From CAZAYP01 sp964489425 [NCBI: uncultured Verrucomicrobiota bacterium] (lineage in GTDB: Bacteria > Verrucomicrobiota > Kiritimatiellia > RZYC01): 64,000 nucleotides of DNA. The position numbers were made by a program, and so were the translations under genes. The stretch is from positions 1 through 64,000 of the forward strand of contig CAZAYP010000001.1 in the NCBI GenBank assembly GCA_964489425.1, given 5' to 3'. Position 1 is the first letter of the stretch; the number at the start of each line of letters is the position of its first letter. Under the pieces are notes generated by a model, which saw only the letters and a program-made list of their open reading frames with translations, was not told the DNA's origin and did no database searches. This document shows, piece by piece, positions 52,105-61,468 of the stretch.

Positions 52105-54125
52105 TCCTCCACTACCTCCAGGTCCACGGTTTCCACGGGGCACTCAGGGATGCCGGCCAGGAACAGGCGGCCGTACCACTTGTCCAGGATGCGCCGGTCC
52201 AGGACCACGACAATGCCCTGGTCCGTGGCCGTGCGGATCAGGCGGCCCACGCCCTGGCGGAACTTGAGCACCGCCTCGGGCAGGCTGTACTCCTTGAACG
52301 GGTCGCCGCCGCGGGCGCGGATGCGCTCCATGCGCGCCTGGATCAGCGGGTGGTCCGGCACGGCGAACGGCAGGCGGGTGATGATCACGTTGCCCAGGGC
52401 CTCCCCGCGCACGTCCACGCCCATCCAGAAGCTGTCCAGGCCGAAAAGCACGAAGCACCCGTCGCTCTTGAACCGCTCCAGCATGGCGTGCCGCGGCGTG
52501 CCGGCGCCCTGCACCAGGAGCTCCAGGCCGGCCGCTTCCAGGTCGCTGCGCACGGCCATGGCCACCTTCTTCATCAACGCCGCGCTGGTGAACAGGACGA
52601 ACGCGCGGCCGCGGGTTTGCAACACAAAATGCTGCACGGCGCGGGCCACCGCGGCAGGAAACCGGCCCTCGTCGTTGGGCTCCGGCAGGCCGCGCGGGAT
52701 GATCACCCGCATCTGGCGGGCGTGGTTGAAGGGCGATCCCACGCTCAAGCTCTCGCAGGGCGCGGCGCCCACGCGCTGGGTAAAATAGTCCATGCGCCCG
52801 CCCACGGCCAGGGTCGCGCTGGTCATGACCACGCAGGGGACGGCCGCGAACAGGGCGGTGCGCAGGACCGACGCCACCTCGATGGGCGCGGAGTACAGCA
52901 CGGCCTGCGGGTTCCGGCGCCCCTCGCGTTCCAGCCAGTACACCTGGTCGGGCAGTTGCTGGGCGAGGAAGGCGTCCAGGGCCTGGCGGACCTCGGCGCC
53001 GCGGAGCCGCGCGGAGGCCAGCTCCGCCTGGATCTCCGGGTCCTCGGTTTCCCGCCCGAGGTCCCGCAGCCGGCCGCAGAGATGGCCGATCATCTCCGGC
53101 AGGCGCGTTTCCCAGCCCGGCGGCTGGCCGAGCACGCGCTGGGTGTGGGCGTCGTCGAAGCGGGCCCAGTCGGTGGCGTGCCGGTAGAAGCGGGTGAGCT
53201 CCTCCCAGAGCTGGTCGGCCGCGTGCACGGCCTCGCCCTGGCGCAGGGCCACCAGCAACCCGCGCTGGCCGTCGGGCGCGCACAGGCGCCGCAGCCAGTG
53301 CTCGAAGCCATAGTACGACAGGCGCAGGCCGAGATGCTCGCTGGCCGCGTTCTCGATCTGGTGGGCCTCGTCGAGGATCACCAGCTCGTAGCGCGGCAAA
53401 AACGCCCCGCCCTGCTCGCGCAGCGCCAGCTCGGAGAAGAAGAGGTGGTGGTTCACCACCAGCAGGTCGGCCTCGTTGATGCGCGCGCGCGCGTTGAGGA
53501 AGAAGCACTGGCGGTATTCGGGGCACTTTTTCTTCAGGCAGTTGCCGTGCTCCGCGCACACCATGCTCCAGACGTACGTTGATGGCTGGCGGGCCATGGA
53601 CTGGAGGCTGCCGTCTTCCGTGGCGCGCGCCCAGGCCTGGATCGCGTCCAGTTCGTCCGCCTGCGTGGCGTGGAACAGGTCGCCGCCCATGTGGCGGGCG
53701 CGCGCCATGCGCCGCCGGCACAGGTAGTTGCTGCGGCCCTTGACGAGGACCGCCGTGAACTCCACGCCCAAGTGCTGTTGCAGGAACGGGAGATCCTTGC
53801 TCATGAGCTGTTCCTGCAGGCTGATGGTGTAGGTGGACACCACCGCCTGGGTCTGGCGCTCGCGGGCCGCCAGAATCGCCGGCACAAGGTAGGCGAAGCT
53901 CTTGCCCACGCCCGTGCCCGCCTCGACCGCCAGGGCATGCGGTCCGGCCATGGCCGCCGCGACCGCCGCGGCCATCTGCCGCTGCTGCGGCCGCGGCTCG
54001 TAGGGGAACTCGTCCCCGGCACACCCCTGCTCCAGGCCGCCGCCGGGCCGGAAAAATTCATCGGCCAGGGCCGTGATCACCGGACCCGGGGCGGAAGCCT
54101 CGGGCTCTGAACGGGGCGCAATCAT
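52101..54125 (-). CDS. dinG: DinG/YoaA-family ATP-dependent helicase
   Basis: A 674-residue XPD-like superfamily 2 helicase. Walker A is VEAGTGVGKSFAYLVPA (about residues 67-83). Four Cys for a [4Fe-4S] cluster are seen in YLCRRR and in VCAEHGNCLKKKCPEYRQCF. Walker B is LVILDEAHQIEN, and C-terminal motifs include VMTSATLAVGG, FVLFTSAAL, FGLDSFWMGVDVRGEAL and FRQGVGRLIRT. It unwinds 5'-3' structures such as R-loops or forks during repair (family knowledge). Encoded with the YajD-like HNH protein; the start is GTG/ATG-type at 54125 (MIAPRSEPE). Confidence 0.93.
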   Translation of the reverse strand: MIAPRSEPEASAPGPVITALADEFFRPGGGLEQGCAGDEFPYEPRPQQRQMAAAVAAAMAGPHALAVEAGTGVGKSFAYLVPAILAARERQTQAVVSTYTISLQEQLMSKDLPFLQQHLGVEFTAVLVKGRSNYLCRRRMARARHMGGDLFHATQADELDAIQAWARATEDGSLQSMARQPSTYVWSMVCAEHGNCLKKKCPEYRQCFFLNARARINEADLLVVNHHLFFSELALREQGGAFLPRYELVILDEAHQIENAASEHLGLRLSYYGFEHWLRRLCAPDGQRGLLVALRQGEAVHAADQLWEELTRFYRHATDWARFDDAHTQRVLGQPPGWETRLPEMIGHLCGRLRDLGRETEDPEIQAELASARLRGAEVRQALDAFLAQQLPDQVYWLEREGRRNPQAVLYSAPIEVASVLRTALFAAVPCVVMTSATLAVGGRMDYFTQRVGAAPCESLSVGSPFNHARQMRVIIPRGLPEPNDEGRFPAAVARAVQHFVLQTRGRAFVLFTSAALMKKVAMAVRSDLEAAGLELLVQGAGTPRHAMLERFKSDGCFVLFGLDSFWMGVDVRGEALGNVIITRLPFAVPDHPLIQARMERIRARGGDPFKEYSLPEAVLKFRQGVGRLIRTATDQGIVVVLDRRILDKWYGRLFLAGIPECPVETVDLEVVEE

Positions 54126-54181
54126 GCGGCCGGGTTGTGCAACATCTTTACCTGTCTCCAGTCCGGGGTTATGATAATGGC

Positions 54182-55018
54182 ATGCAGGGCCGGCACAAAC
54201 TATTTTTCGCGGCGTGGATGTTCCTGGCGGCCGGAGTGGCCACAGGCGAGGCGCCGCGCCGGATGGAAATCTACCCGGCCGGGTTCACGGATCCCCAGGG
54301 GCTTTACGAACTGGTGCTGGGGGTCGTGGGCGACCGGGGCCAGGTGGTGCTGGACGAGAAGAATGCCCGCCTGCTGGTGATCACGACCGACGCGGTGCAC
54401 GCCCAGCTGCGGCCCATCGTGGCCGCAGTCAACGTCCCGGTGCCCAACGTGCGTGTCACCGTCCGGATTCACAAGACCCTGCTGGCCCAGGGCCAGCATG
54501 CCGGCCTGGACACCGCCGGATCGTTTGTCGTGGGCCGCGAAGGGCTGGGCACCACGCTGGAGTTCAAGCCGCACCTGGCCGCGGGCCAGCAAACCGCGAC
54601 CAGCGACATCACCGAGACGGTGGTCGTGTCCAGCGGCCGCGAGGCCGGGCTGATGGTGGGCGAGGAAATCCCCTACCTGGAATGGATCATGGAGTGCGGC
54701 CGGCGCTGGCGCCTGGTCGCGGCCCAAGTCCAGTGGCAGCAGGTGGGCGCGCGCCTGCTGGTGGCCCCGGTGGTCATCGGCAACGGGCCCATGATCCGCG
54801 TCCGGGTGACGCCCGAGCTGAGCGGCCTGGTGGACGGCCGGCCGCACCACCTGCGGTTTGAGACGGTGAGCACGGAGGTGACCGTGGCCAACGGCCAGAG
54901 CATCGATCTCGGCGGGCTGGCGGGCGACAACGAGTTTTACCGCTATTTCCTGATCGGCGCAGACCATTTGCACCGGCAGCAGAGCATCAGCATCGTCATG
55001 ACCCCGACCATCCTGTAG
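54182..55018 (+). CDS. short secretin-like (GspD-related) exported protein
   Basis: A 278-residue protein with a signal peptide (MQGRHKLFFAAWMFLAAGVA). GQVVLDEKNARLLVITTDAV followed by HAQLRPIVAAVN is the N1/NolW-type secretin repeat, and MVGEEIPYLEW, IRVRVTPELSGLVDG and VSTEVTVANGQSIDLGGL resemble the secretin core (G-x-x-vPyl ... G-Q-x-x-x-lGGL). It is much shorter than full secretins (450-700 residues), with one N-domain and a core only. No other type II/III secretion or pilus gene is nearby. It may be an orphan outer-membrane or periplasmic protein related to secretins. Confidence 0.75.
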   Translation: MQGRHKLFFAAWMFLAAGVATGEAPRRMEIYPAGFTDPQGLYELVLGVVGDRGQVVLDEKNARLLVITTDAVHAQLRPIVAAVNVPVPNVRVTVRIHKTLLAQGQHAGLDTAGSFVVGREGLGTTLEFKPHLAAGQQTATSDITETVVVSSGREAGLMVGEEIPYLEWIMECGRRWRLVAAQVQWQQVGARLLVAPVVIGNGPMIRVRVTPELSGLVDGRPHHLRFETVSTEVTVANGQSIDLGGLAGDNEFYRYFLIGADHLHRQQSISIVMTPTIL

Positions 55019-55077
55019 TCCGCGTGGCCGCACCGGCGGGTCCGGCGGCCCCGCCCTACCCGGCAGCCCGCGGCGGG

Positions 55078-58000
55078 TTATGGCGCGCCGGGCGGCGGCG
55101 CCCCGCCGGCCGGGTCATCCTTGACGCGCGCGCGCAGGATCACCGTGCCCAGGGACGGGCTCACCAGTTCTTGCGCGAAATCCAGCGCGGCCGGGTACTG
55201 ATCCGGCGGCACGATCGCCGGCCGGCGCGCGCCGGTGGCCCGTACCCGCAAGTTGCCGGACCCGCCGCGGTTGGGCACCAGGCGCGACTCCATGGCGGCC
55301 GCCACCGGCGCCGCCGCCACCGCTTCCCAGGCGCGGTCCGGCGGCTGGTACTCCATCACGAATCCCGGCGGCAGGAACACATCCAGCAAGGTTTCGTCGG
55401 CGCGGGTCTGGCGCATGTACAGGGGATGGCAGCGCCGGTCCAGGCCCAGGCGCAGAAAATCGGGCCACAGCGGGGGCAGCGGCAAGACCAGGTACTGGTC
55501 CTCCACCGCCGCATAGCCCGGGATGGTCACGGCGTATTGCAAGCGGCCGGGATAGCTGGAAAAATCGGTGATCAGATCGCCATCGGCCTGCGCGGACTGG
55601 GCCACCTCGTCGACCAGCTCGCGGAACGCGCGGCGCCGGTTTTCCGGGGTCCGCTCCGCCCACTGCTTGTGCTCGCGGCCAAACTCCGCGCCCTGGACCA
55701 GGCGCGTGGTCTCGAGGTGCGCGTTGCCGTCCATGTCCACGGACAGGGAGTGGCGCACCAAGCGGCCATCCGCCAGCTCCGGCTGGATCTCGACGAAGCC
55801 GCCGGCCGCCAGGTCCAGCCCCAGGCAGCCCGCGTGCTCGCACGCGCCCAGGGCGGCGTACTGGTCCGTGTCGTTGAGATAAATCGGGCCGCGGCCGGGC
55901 ACGGGCACCCGCACCAGCAGGTTGGAGAACAAGCCCGGATCCGGCGCCTGCGCGTAGGGCTTGCGGAGCGCTTCCAGCGCCGGGCAATCGGCCACCGGCA
56001 CCCATTCCGGGACCAAGCCCGCGGCCGCCAGCAGCGCGGCCAGCAGCACGGCGCGGTCGGCGTTGTGCCCGTACCCCTCGCGCAACGTCTGGTCCGCCGG
56101 CGCCAGGCAATCCAGGGGCAAGGCTGTCCAATCCGGGCCGGCGGGCCGGACCTGGCGGGCCACAAAATCGCGGACCGCCACGACCTGGTCGGCGGGGTTG
56201 GTCACGCCGGCCAGCAGGTCACGGGCGCGCGCCACGACCCCGGTCTGGCCGGCCGCCGCGGCGGCCAGCGCGGTGCGGGCCTGCTGCACATACGCGGGCC
56301 AGGTTCCGGCCGAGGCAAAGATCGCGGGGCCGAACGTGTAGAGCGGCGGCAGGCTTTCCTCGGCGCGCACGGCCGCGGCGTTGGTGATGGTCCACGTGCT
56401 GACCAGCGTGCCGCCGGAGGTCTCTTCCTGCCACTCCAGGCGCTCGCGCTGCGCGGCGAAAACGGCCAGGGGCAGGTCGGCCGGCCGCCGGACCTGGACG
56501 GACTTGCGCGCCAGCGGGTCCATGCCCTGGAAATCCTCGTGCAACGCGAAAAACGGGCGGTTGGAGCAGGCGCGCTCGTAAGCGTATTCCACGACGCAGC
56601 CTTCCACGAGCGCCGGGAACGACACCACGAGGGTCTGGGCCGCGGGATACCGCGGCGCGGACCCGGCCCACGGCGCGTCCATGCGGTTGACTTCCTGGGT
56701 GTCCGCCAAGTGCACGGCGCCGTCCGGCGTAATCACGCGGGCTGCCTGCAGGGTGAGGGTTTCCCAGGCCGGGTTGTAGTCCAGCTTCAGCTCCCCATTG
56801 TTTTTAAGCCCGGCATAGGTCAGCAGCCGGCGGGTCACCCGGCGGGTCTCGGTCCAGGCATCCGCCGCGGCCACGCGGTACACCACCTGCTCGTCGAGGG
56901 TCATGGCGTCGGCGTCCTCGGCCAACGCCCCGCCCGGCCCGCCGGCCGGCCGCGTGAACACCGGCATTTTCCGCAAATCGCGGTCGATCTGCGCCAGCGT
57001 GGCGTTCAGGTCGCGGTACTGCTCCGGAGAAAACTCGACCACCTTGAGCAGGAACCGGGCCGCCGTCTCCACGCGGGCGCCGACCTGCGTGGACCCGAGC
57101 GACCAGTGCACCGCGGCCGAGTCGCGCGGCACGGCCGAGGGCAGGTACGCGGCCGGCGGCCAGGACGATGGCAGCTCGATCGCCACGGTTTCCTCGACCC
57201 CGCAGGCCATCTCGGTCATCAACGGGTACTTGCGCTCCGAGAGCCCGGTTTCGCCGATGATGAAGTTGACCATGCCCACATGCGGGCCGAACGCCGGCAG
57301 GGGCAGCGCCGCGGAGCCGCGGCCCGCCAACAGCACGTCCGGGGCCTCGAAGGCCAGGCGCATCTCCAGCGGGCGGGACATGTCCGCCAGGTCGCGCGGC
57401 TCCCACGCGGCGTGCTTGAGCCGGGCCGCGGGCATGGCCTTCTTGACCAGGCCCTCGAAGAAGCGCTGCCGTTCCTCCGGCTTGCGCCGGATCAGCCAGT
57501 CGCGGTACGCGCCGTCGTTGATGCCCGCGAACTGGAGCGTGGTTTCCGCGGCCAGGCGGCCGTCCGCGTTCAGGCGGGCGGTGGTCGCCACGCGCATGAG
57601 GTTGTGCTCGGCGGGATCGATCGGCGACGTGCGCAGCGGATCGCCTTCCGGCGTGGCCACCAGGTAGCTCTTGTGGTTCAGGTAGGCCGGCAGCCAGGCG
57701 GTGGAGTTCTCATCGGTCGGGTCCATGAGCGCGTACTCGCCGGGCGCGGTCCGCAGCGCGACAATCGCGTGGTTGAAATAGGGCTGGGGCACCTCGGGGT
57801 CCTTGCGCGGGCCATTGTGGATCAGGGCGGGAAAGGCGTCCCAGCCGGCGGCGCGCAGCAGGGCCACGAGCAGCGCGGCCTTGTCGCGGCACACCCCGTG
57901 GCGGGCGGCGAGGGTGGCGGCGGCATCGTGCGGCTCGTACCCCGGGGCCGCGGTTTCCAGGGTGAGGCCGAGGTAGCGGATATCGCGGGCCACGAAGCGG

Positions 58001-58950
58001 AACAAGGCGTCCTGCTGCGCGTGCGCGTCCGCCAGCCCGTTGGTCAGCGCCGCGACCCGCGCCTGCATCTCCGGCGTCACGACGAGGTGCGGGGCGGAAA
58101 GGTTCCAGTACCAGCGGGACACGCCGGCCCAGTCCGGCGCGGTGCTGACCAGCAGGCGCTGCGCCACGGTGTACGCCGCGGGCATGTTGGGCTCGGGGAA
58201 CATCCGCGGCACGTTGCGCGCCTCCCAGCGGTGGACAGTTTCCGCCCCGGCCTGGCTGACCGTGGCGGTCACCGTGCCGGGCACGGGATCCTTCAACGCC
58301 ACGGCGCGCAGCGGGCAACTGGTGGGGGCGACGATTTCCACCACCTCGACGACAATCGGCGTTTCGCCCTCGAGGGTGATCCAGTCGTACCAGGTGTTTT
58401 CCATGCGCGGCTTCACGATCCGGTCGTACAGCTGGTAGTGCAGCACGTCACCGACCTGCAGGTCGGCAATGCCCACCTGGATGACCTTGTCGTTGGGGTT
58501 GTAGATATTCATGTCCATGCTGCCGGTGTCGGTCACCAGCCGGCTGGCAGCCGCCACGTCCACCGCGCGCGCGGCGCCGTCAGGGCGGATAATCTCCACC
58601 TGCTCCACCACGCAGTCTTCCGGCCCGCGCTGGTAGGGAATGGTGAAATAGGTTGAAAGCGTGGACTGGGCGCGGCGGGCTTTTTCGGTCAGGATCTTGA
58701 CGTAGCACTCTTCGCGGTGGTCATAGGTGCCGTCCGGTTGGTAAGCCATGCGCTGCCAGCCGGAGACCAGCACGGCGTCGGCGTCGGGAAACTGGTCCGC
58801 CGTCACGGCGCGGGCCGCGGCCAGGGCCGGCGCGCGCGCAATGAGGTTGGTGATGCCGGGGGCCTCCGCCCGGGCCGGGAGGGACCCGGCGACCAGCAAG
58901 GCAACGATGGCGCCACGGCGCGCCCAACCCATGCGGCGGTGTTGAATCAT
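55078..58950 (-). CDS. giant periplasmic protein with tandem DUF3857-transglutaminase-like modules
   Basis: A 1290-residue exported protein (signal MIQHRRMGWARRGAIVALLV ending near PARAEA). Module one: DUF3857-like beta domain (YDHREECYVKILTEKARRAQ) then a transglutaminase-like core with RHGVCRDKAALLVALLRAAG (Cys), YFNHAIVAL (His) and LMDPTDEN (Asp), an intact triad. Module two repeats the plan (LDEQVVYRVAAADAWTE; REGYGHNADRAVLLAALLAA), but the Cys position is Asn. GDILYLNDTD-like Asp (IYLNDTDQYAAL) remains. So the second copy is probably non-catalytic. AAGGAG precedes the ATG at 58950. Substrate unknown; envelope peptide or protein processing is plausible. Confidence 0.85.
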   Translation of the reverse strand: MIQHRRMGWARRGAIVALLVAGSLPARAEAPGITNLIARAPALAAARAVTADQFPDADAVLVSGWQRMAYQPDGTYDHREECYVKILTEKARRAQSTLSTYFTIPYQRGPEDCVVEQVEIIRPDGAARAVDVAAASRLVTDTGSMDMNIYNPNDKVIQVGIADLQVGDVLHYQLYDRIVKPRMENTWYDWITLEGETPIVVEVVEIVAPTSCPLRAVALKDPVPGTVTATVSQAGAETVHRWEARNVPRMFPEPNMPAAYTVAQRLLVSTAPDWAGVSRWYWNLSAPHLVVTPEMQARVAALTNGLADAHAQQDALFRFVARDIRYLGLTLETAAPGYEPHDAAATLAARHGVCRDKAALLVALLRAAGWDAFPALIHNGPRKDPEVPQPYFNHAIVALRTAPGEYALMDPTDENSTAWLPAYLNHKSYLVATPEGDPLRTSPIDPAEHNLMRVATTARLNADGRLAAETTLQFAGINDGAYRDWLIRRKPEERQRFFEGLVKKAMPAARLKHAAWEPRDLADMSRPLEMRLAFEAPDVLLAGRGSAALPLPAFGPHVGMVNFIIGETGLSERKYPLMTEMACGVEETVAIELPSSWPPAAYLPSAVPRDSAAVHWSLGSTQVGARVETAARFLLKVVEFSPEQYRDLNATLAQIDRDLRKMPVFTRPAGGPGGALAEDADAMTLDEQVVYRVAAADAWTETRRVTRRLLTYAGLKNNGELKLDYNPAWETLTLQAARVITPDGAVHLADTQEVNRMDAPWAGSAPRYPAAQTLVVSFPALVEGCVVEYAYERACSNRPFFALHEDFQGMDPLARKSVQVRRPADLPLAVFAAQRERLEWQEETSGGTLVSTWTITNAAAVRAEESLPPLYTFGPAIFASAGTWPAYVQQARTALAAAAAGQTGVVARARDLLAGVTNPADQVVAVRDFVARQVRPAGPDWTALPLDCLAPADQTLREGYGHNADRAVLLAALLAAAGLVPEWVPVADCPALEALRKPYAQAPDPGLFSNLLVRVPVPGRGPIYLNDTDQYAALGACEHAGCLGLDLAAGGFVEIQPELADGRLVRHSLSVDMDGNAHLETTRLVQGAEFGREHKQWAERTPENRRRAFRELVDEVAQSAQADGDLITDFSSYPGRLQYAVTIPGYAAVEDQYLVLPLPPLWPDFLRLGLDRRCHPLYMRQTRADETLLDVFLPPGFVMEYQPPDRAWEAVAAAPVAAAMESRLVPNRGGSGNLRVRATGARRPAIVPPDQYPAALDFAQELVSPSLGTVILRARVKDDPAGGAPPPGAP

Positions 58951-58987
58951 GGCAGGCTCCTTCAAGGCTGGTTCGCCGCCGGGCGGC

Positions 58988-60697
58988 TCAGTCCGCGGCC
59001 GGCGGCGGGTTAAGCGGGGCCGCCGCGGCGGGCACCGGCAGGCGCACCCGGAACGTGGTGCCCTGGCCCGGCGCGCTTTCCACGAGGATCTCCCCGCCGT
59101 GGTTGCGGATGATGCCATAGCTCACGGACAAGCCCAGCCCCATGCCGCCGATGGCCGCCGACTTCTTCTTGGTGGTGAAAAACGGCACGAACAGGCGCGC
59201 CAGCACCTCTTGGTCCATGCCGCACCCGGTGTCGGTGATCGCCGCCTCCACCATGCGCCGGCCGCGATCCTCGACCACCCGGGTGCAAATGGTGATCTTG
59301 CCGTTCTTGCCGATCGCCTGCAGCGCGTTCATGAGGATGTTCATGAACACCTGGCGCAGCTGGTTTTCATCGGCCTCGACCGGCGGCAGCGACTCGGCCC
59401 AGAGCGGCTGGACCACGGTCTGGTACTTGTTGATCTCGGTCTGGAGAAACTCGACCGTGTCCTTGAGCAGCGGGTTCAGGCTCACGTGCTTCTTGGACGG
59501 CGGCGACGGTTTGGCGAACTGCAACAGCCGGCTCATGATCCGGTTGCCGTGGTCCACGCCCTCGATGATCTGGCGGATGCTTTCCTTGAGCAGCGCCGGG
59601 TCGGCGGAATCCGCGATGAGCATGTCCAGCAGTTGCGCGTGGCCGGAGATGACCGTGAGCGGGTTGCGCACGTCGTGGACAATCCCGGCCACCAACTGCC
59701 CGAGGGCGGCCATTTTTTCGGACTGCACCAGCTGTTCCTGGGCGCTCTGGAGCTTGGCCATGGCCTCCTGCAAGGCGTTGCGCTCGTCCATCAACTGCCC
59801 GTACAGGCGGGCGTTCTGCAGCGCGGCGCCGGCCTCGATGCCGATCAGCGCCATGAGCCGCAGGTCCTCCTCGGTGAACTGCTGCAAGGGGTTCATCGAG
59901 TCCACGTAAATCACCGCCGTCACCTGCTGCGCGACCTCCACGGGCACGACAATCGTGGCGCCCGCCCGCTGCAGCCGGATGCTGGCCTGGGCCTGGAACC
60001 GCTGGTCGGACAGGGGGTTCTGGATCAAGGCGGCCTGGCGCTGGCGCAGGGCGTACCGGACCAGGGTGCTGCTGTAGCGCGGCTCCTCCCCGGCCTCGGC
60101 GGCCGGGCCGCTCCGGGCCGCCACCGTCTCCAGGTCGCTGTCCGCCGGGTCCACGCGGATGACCAGCACGCGGTCCGCTTCCGGGAAAAACTGCTGGATA
60201 ACCGTGACAATGTGCTGGTACAGCCGGTCCTGGTCGAGCGTGGACGTAAAGAGCTGGTTGCAACGATAAATATTTTCCAGGCTCAGGCGCTTGGGCGCCT
60301 GGGCCGGGGCGGCGGCGTCCGGATGCGCCAAGGTGGCGCGCACGGTCTCCAGCGGGATCATCCGGGACTCGAAATCGCCCATCAGGTCGATGCAGGGGAA
60401 CGTATCCGCCTGCCGGGTAAAGCAAAACGTGGACTTGCCGATGGTGAACACGTCGCCCTCGGTGAGGAACGCCCGGTCCACGGTGTGGCCGTTCAGGCGC
60501 GTGCCGTTGCTGCTGCCCAGGTCCACGATTTCGTACTGCGCGCCGGCAGCGTTGACCTGGACATGCTGGCGGGAAATGGCTTCGTCCCGGATCGGCAGGC
60601 CCTGGTCCGCCGGGGCGCGCCCGATGACCAGCGGGTGATCGCTCAGGGTAATCACGCGGCCTTTTTCAGGTCCTTCTATGATGGTTAATTGTGCCAT
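58988..60697 (-). CDS. FHA-GAF sensor histidine kinase
   Basis: A 569-residue cytoplasmic kinase. An N-terminal FHA domain (about 1-95; LVIGRAPADQGLPIRDEAIS, RQHVQVNAAG, GSSNGTRLNG) binds phosphothreonine. A GAF domain (about 150-310) follows, then a coiled linker, H-box GIVHDVRNPLTVISGHAQLL, N-box RQVFMNILMNALQAI, G1 ITDTGCGM, F-box FVPFFTTKKK and G2 GGMGLGLSVSYGI. It links Ser/Thr-kinase signalling (via FHA) with two-component output. No response regulator is adjacent. ATG at 60697 (MAQLTIIEGPEKG); the upstream 137 bases are shared with the divergent cobO. Confidence 0.92.
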   Translation of the reverse strand: MAQLTIIEGPEKGRVITLSDHPLVIGRAPADQGLPIRDEAISRQHVQVNAAGAQYEIVDLGSSNGTRLNGHTVDRAFLTEGDVFTIGKSTFCFTRQADTFPCIDLMGDFESRMIPLETVRATLAHPDAAAPAQAPKRLSLENIYRCNQLFTSTLDQDRLYQHIVTVIQQFFPEADRVLVIRVDPADSDLETVAARSGPAAEAGEEPRYSSTLVRYALRQRQAALIQNPLSDQRFQAQASIRLQRAGATIVVPVEVAQQVTAVIYVDSMNPLQQFTEEDLRLMALIGIEAGAALQNARLYGQLMDERNALQEAMAKLQSAQEQLVQSEKMAALGQLVAGIVHDVRNPLTVISGHAQLLDMLIADSADPALLKESIRQIIEGVDHGNRIMSRLLQFAKPSPPSKKHVSLNPLLKDTVEFLQTEINKYQTVVQPLWAESLPPVEADENQLRQVFMNILMNALQAIGKNGKITICTRVVEDRGRRMVEAAITDTGCGMDQEVLARLFVPFFTTKKKSAAIGGMGLGLSVSYGIIRNHGGEILVESAPGQGTTFRVRLPVPAAAAPLNPPPAAD

Positions 60698-60834
60698 ATC
60701 GCAACCGCCATGGTCCCGTATATAACGATCCCCCATGGGTGTCAAGGTTGACAGGACGGCGAACCCGCCACCGCGGCTTTCCGCTTGCGCGAATCCCGAG
60801 GGTGCGGTTACATGCATGCCAAGGAGATCGCGGC

Positions 60835-61374
60835 ATGAAGCGGACAAGACCGGGCCAGGGTCGGGGACAAATTCACGTGTACACCGGGGACGGCAAAGGC
60901 AAGACCACGGCCGCCATGGGCCTGGCGTTGCGCGCCGCCGGCGCCGGGCTCCGGGTGTACATTGGCCAGTTCGCCAAGGGCCGGCCCACCGGCGAACAGG
61001 CCGCGCTGGCCGTGTGCGCCCCGCAAGTCGTGTTCCACCAGTACGGCCGGCCCGCGCGCATCGACACCCCGCCCGCCGCCGCCGATGTGGCCGCGGCCGC
61101 CAACGGCCTGGCCGAAGCCCGCGCCGCCATGCTATCCGGCGATTTCGACGTGGTCATCCTGGACGAGGCGCTCGTGGCAGCAACCCTGGGGTTGCTGCCG
61201 CTGGAATCCATCCTGGAGTTCATGGCGGCTAAACCCGCGGCCACGGAACTGGTGCTCACCGGCCGTGACGCCGACCCGCGGATCGTGGAAAAAGCCGACC
61301 TGGTCACCGACATGCGCAAGGTGAAACACTATTATGATACCGGCGTTCAGGCGCGGCCGGGCATCGAGTTTTAG
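60835..61374 (+). CDS. cobO: corrinoid adenosyltransferase (CobO/BtuR family)
   Basis: A 179-residue ATP:corrinoid adenosyltransferase that makes adenosylcobalamin or its precursors. IHVYTGDGKGKTTAAMGLAL is the P-loop, followed by IGQFAKGRPTGEQ, FDVVILDEALVAATLGLLPL and ELVLTGRDADP and VTDMRKVKHYYDTGVQARPG IEF, all BtuR hallmarks. AAGGAG lies 8 bases before the ATG at 60835. No other cobalamin genes are in the window and I do not see a cobalamin riboswitch upstream, so it may serve salvage. Confidence 0.95.
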   Translation: MKRTRPGQGRGQIHVYTGDGKGKTTAAMGLALRAAGAGLRVYIGQFAKGRPTGEQAALAVCAPQVVFHQYGRPARIDTPPAAADVAAAANGLAEARAAMLSGDFDVVILDEALVAATLGLLPLESILEFMAAKPAATELVLTGRDADPRIVEKADLVTDMRKVKHYYDTGVQARPGIEF

Positions 61375-61468
61375 CTTGTCCCAACCTGCCCCATGGCCTG
61401 ACTCGGCAGCCCGGCGGCGCACCACCCGTGTTTTTTCTCTAAGACCAGGCAGACCAGGAACGTAGTGG

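Noticed and set aside
55024-58656. About 1210-codon plus-strand frame antisense to the DUF3857 protein
   Set aside because: Same GC shadow effect; the minus strand has a signal peptide, ribosome site and transglutaminase motifs.
60698-60834. Cobalamin riboswitch upstream of cobO
   Set aside because: Only about 137 bases are available and I could not find the conserved B12-box; not called.
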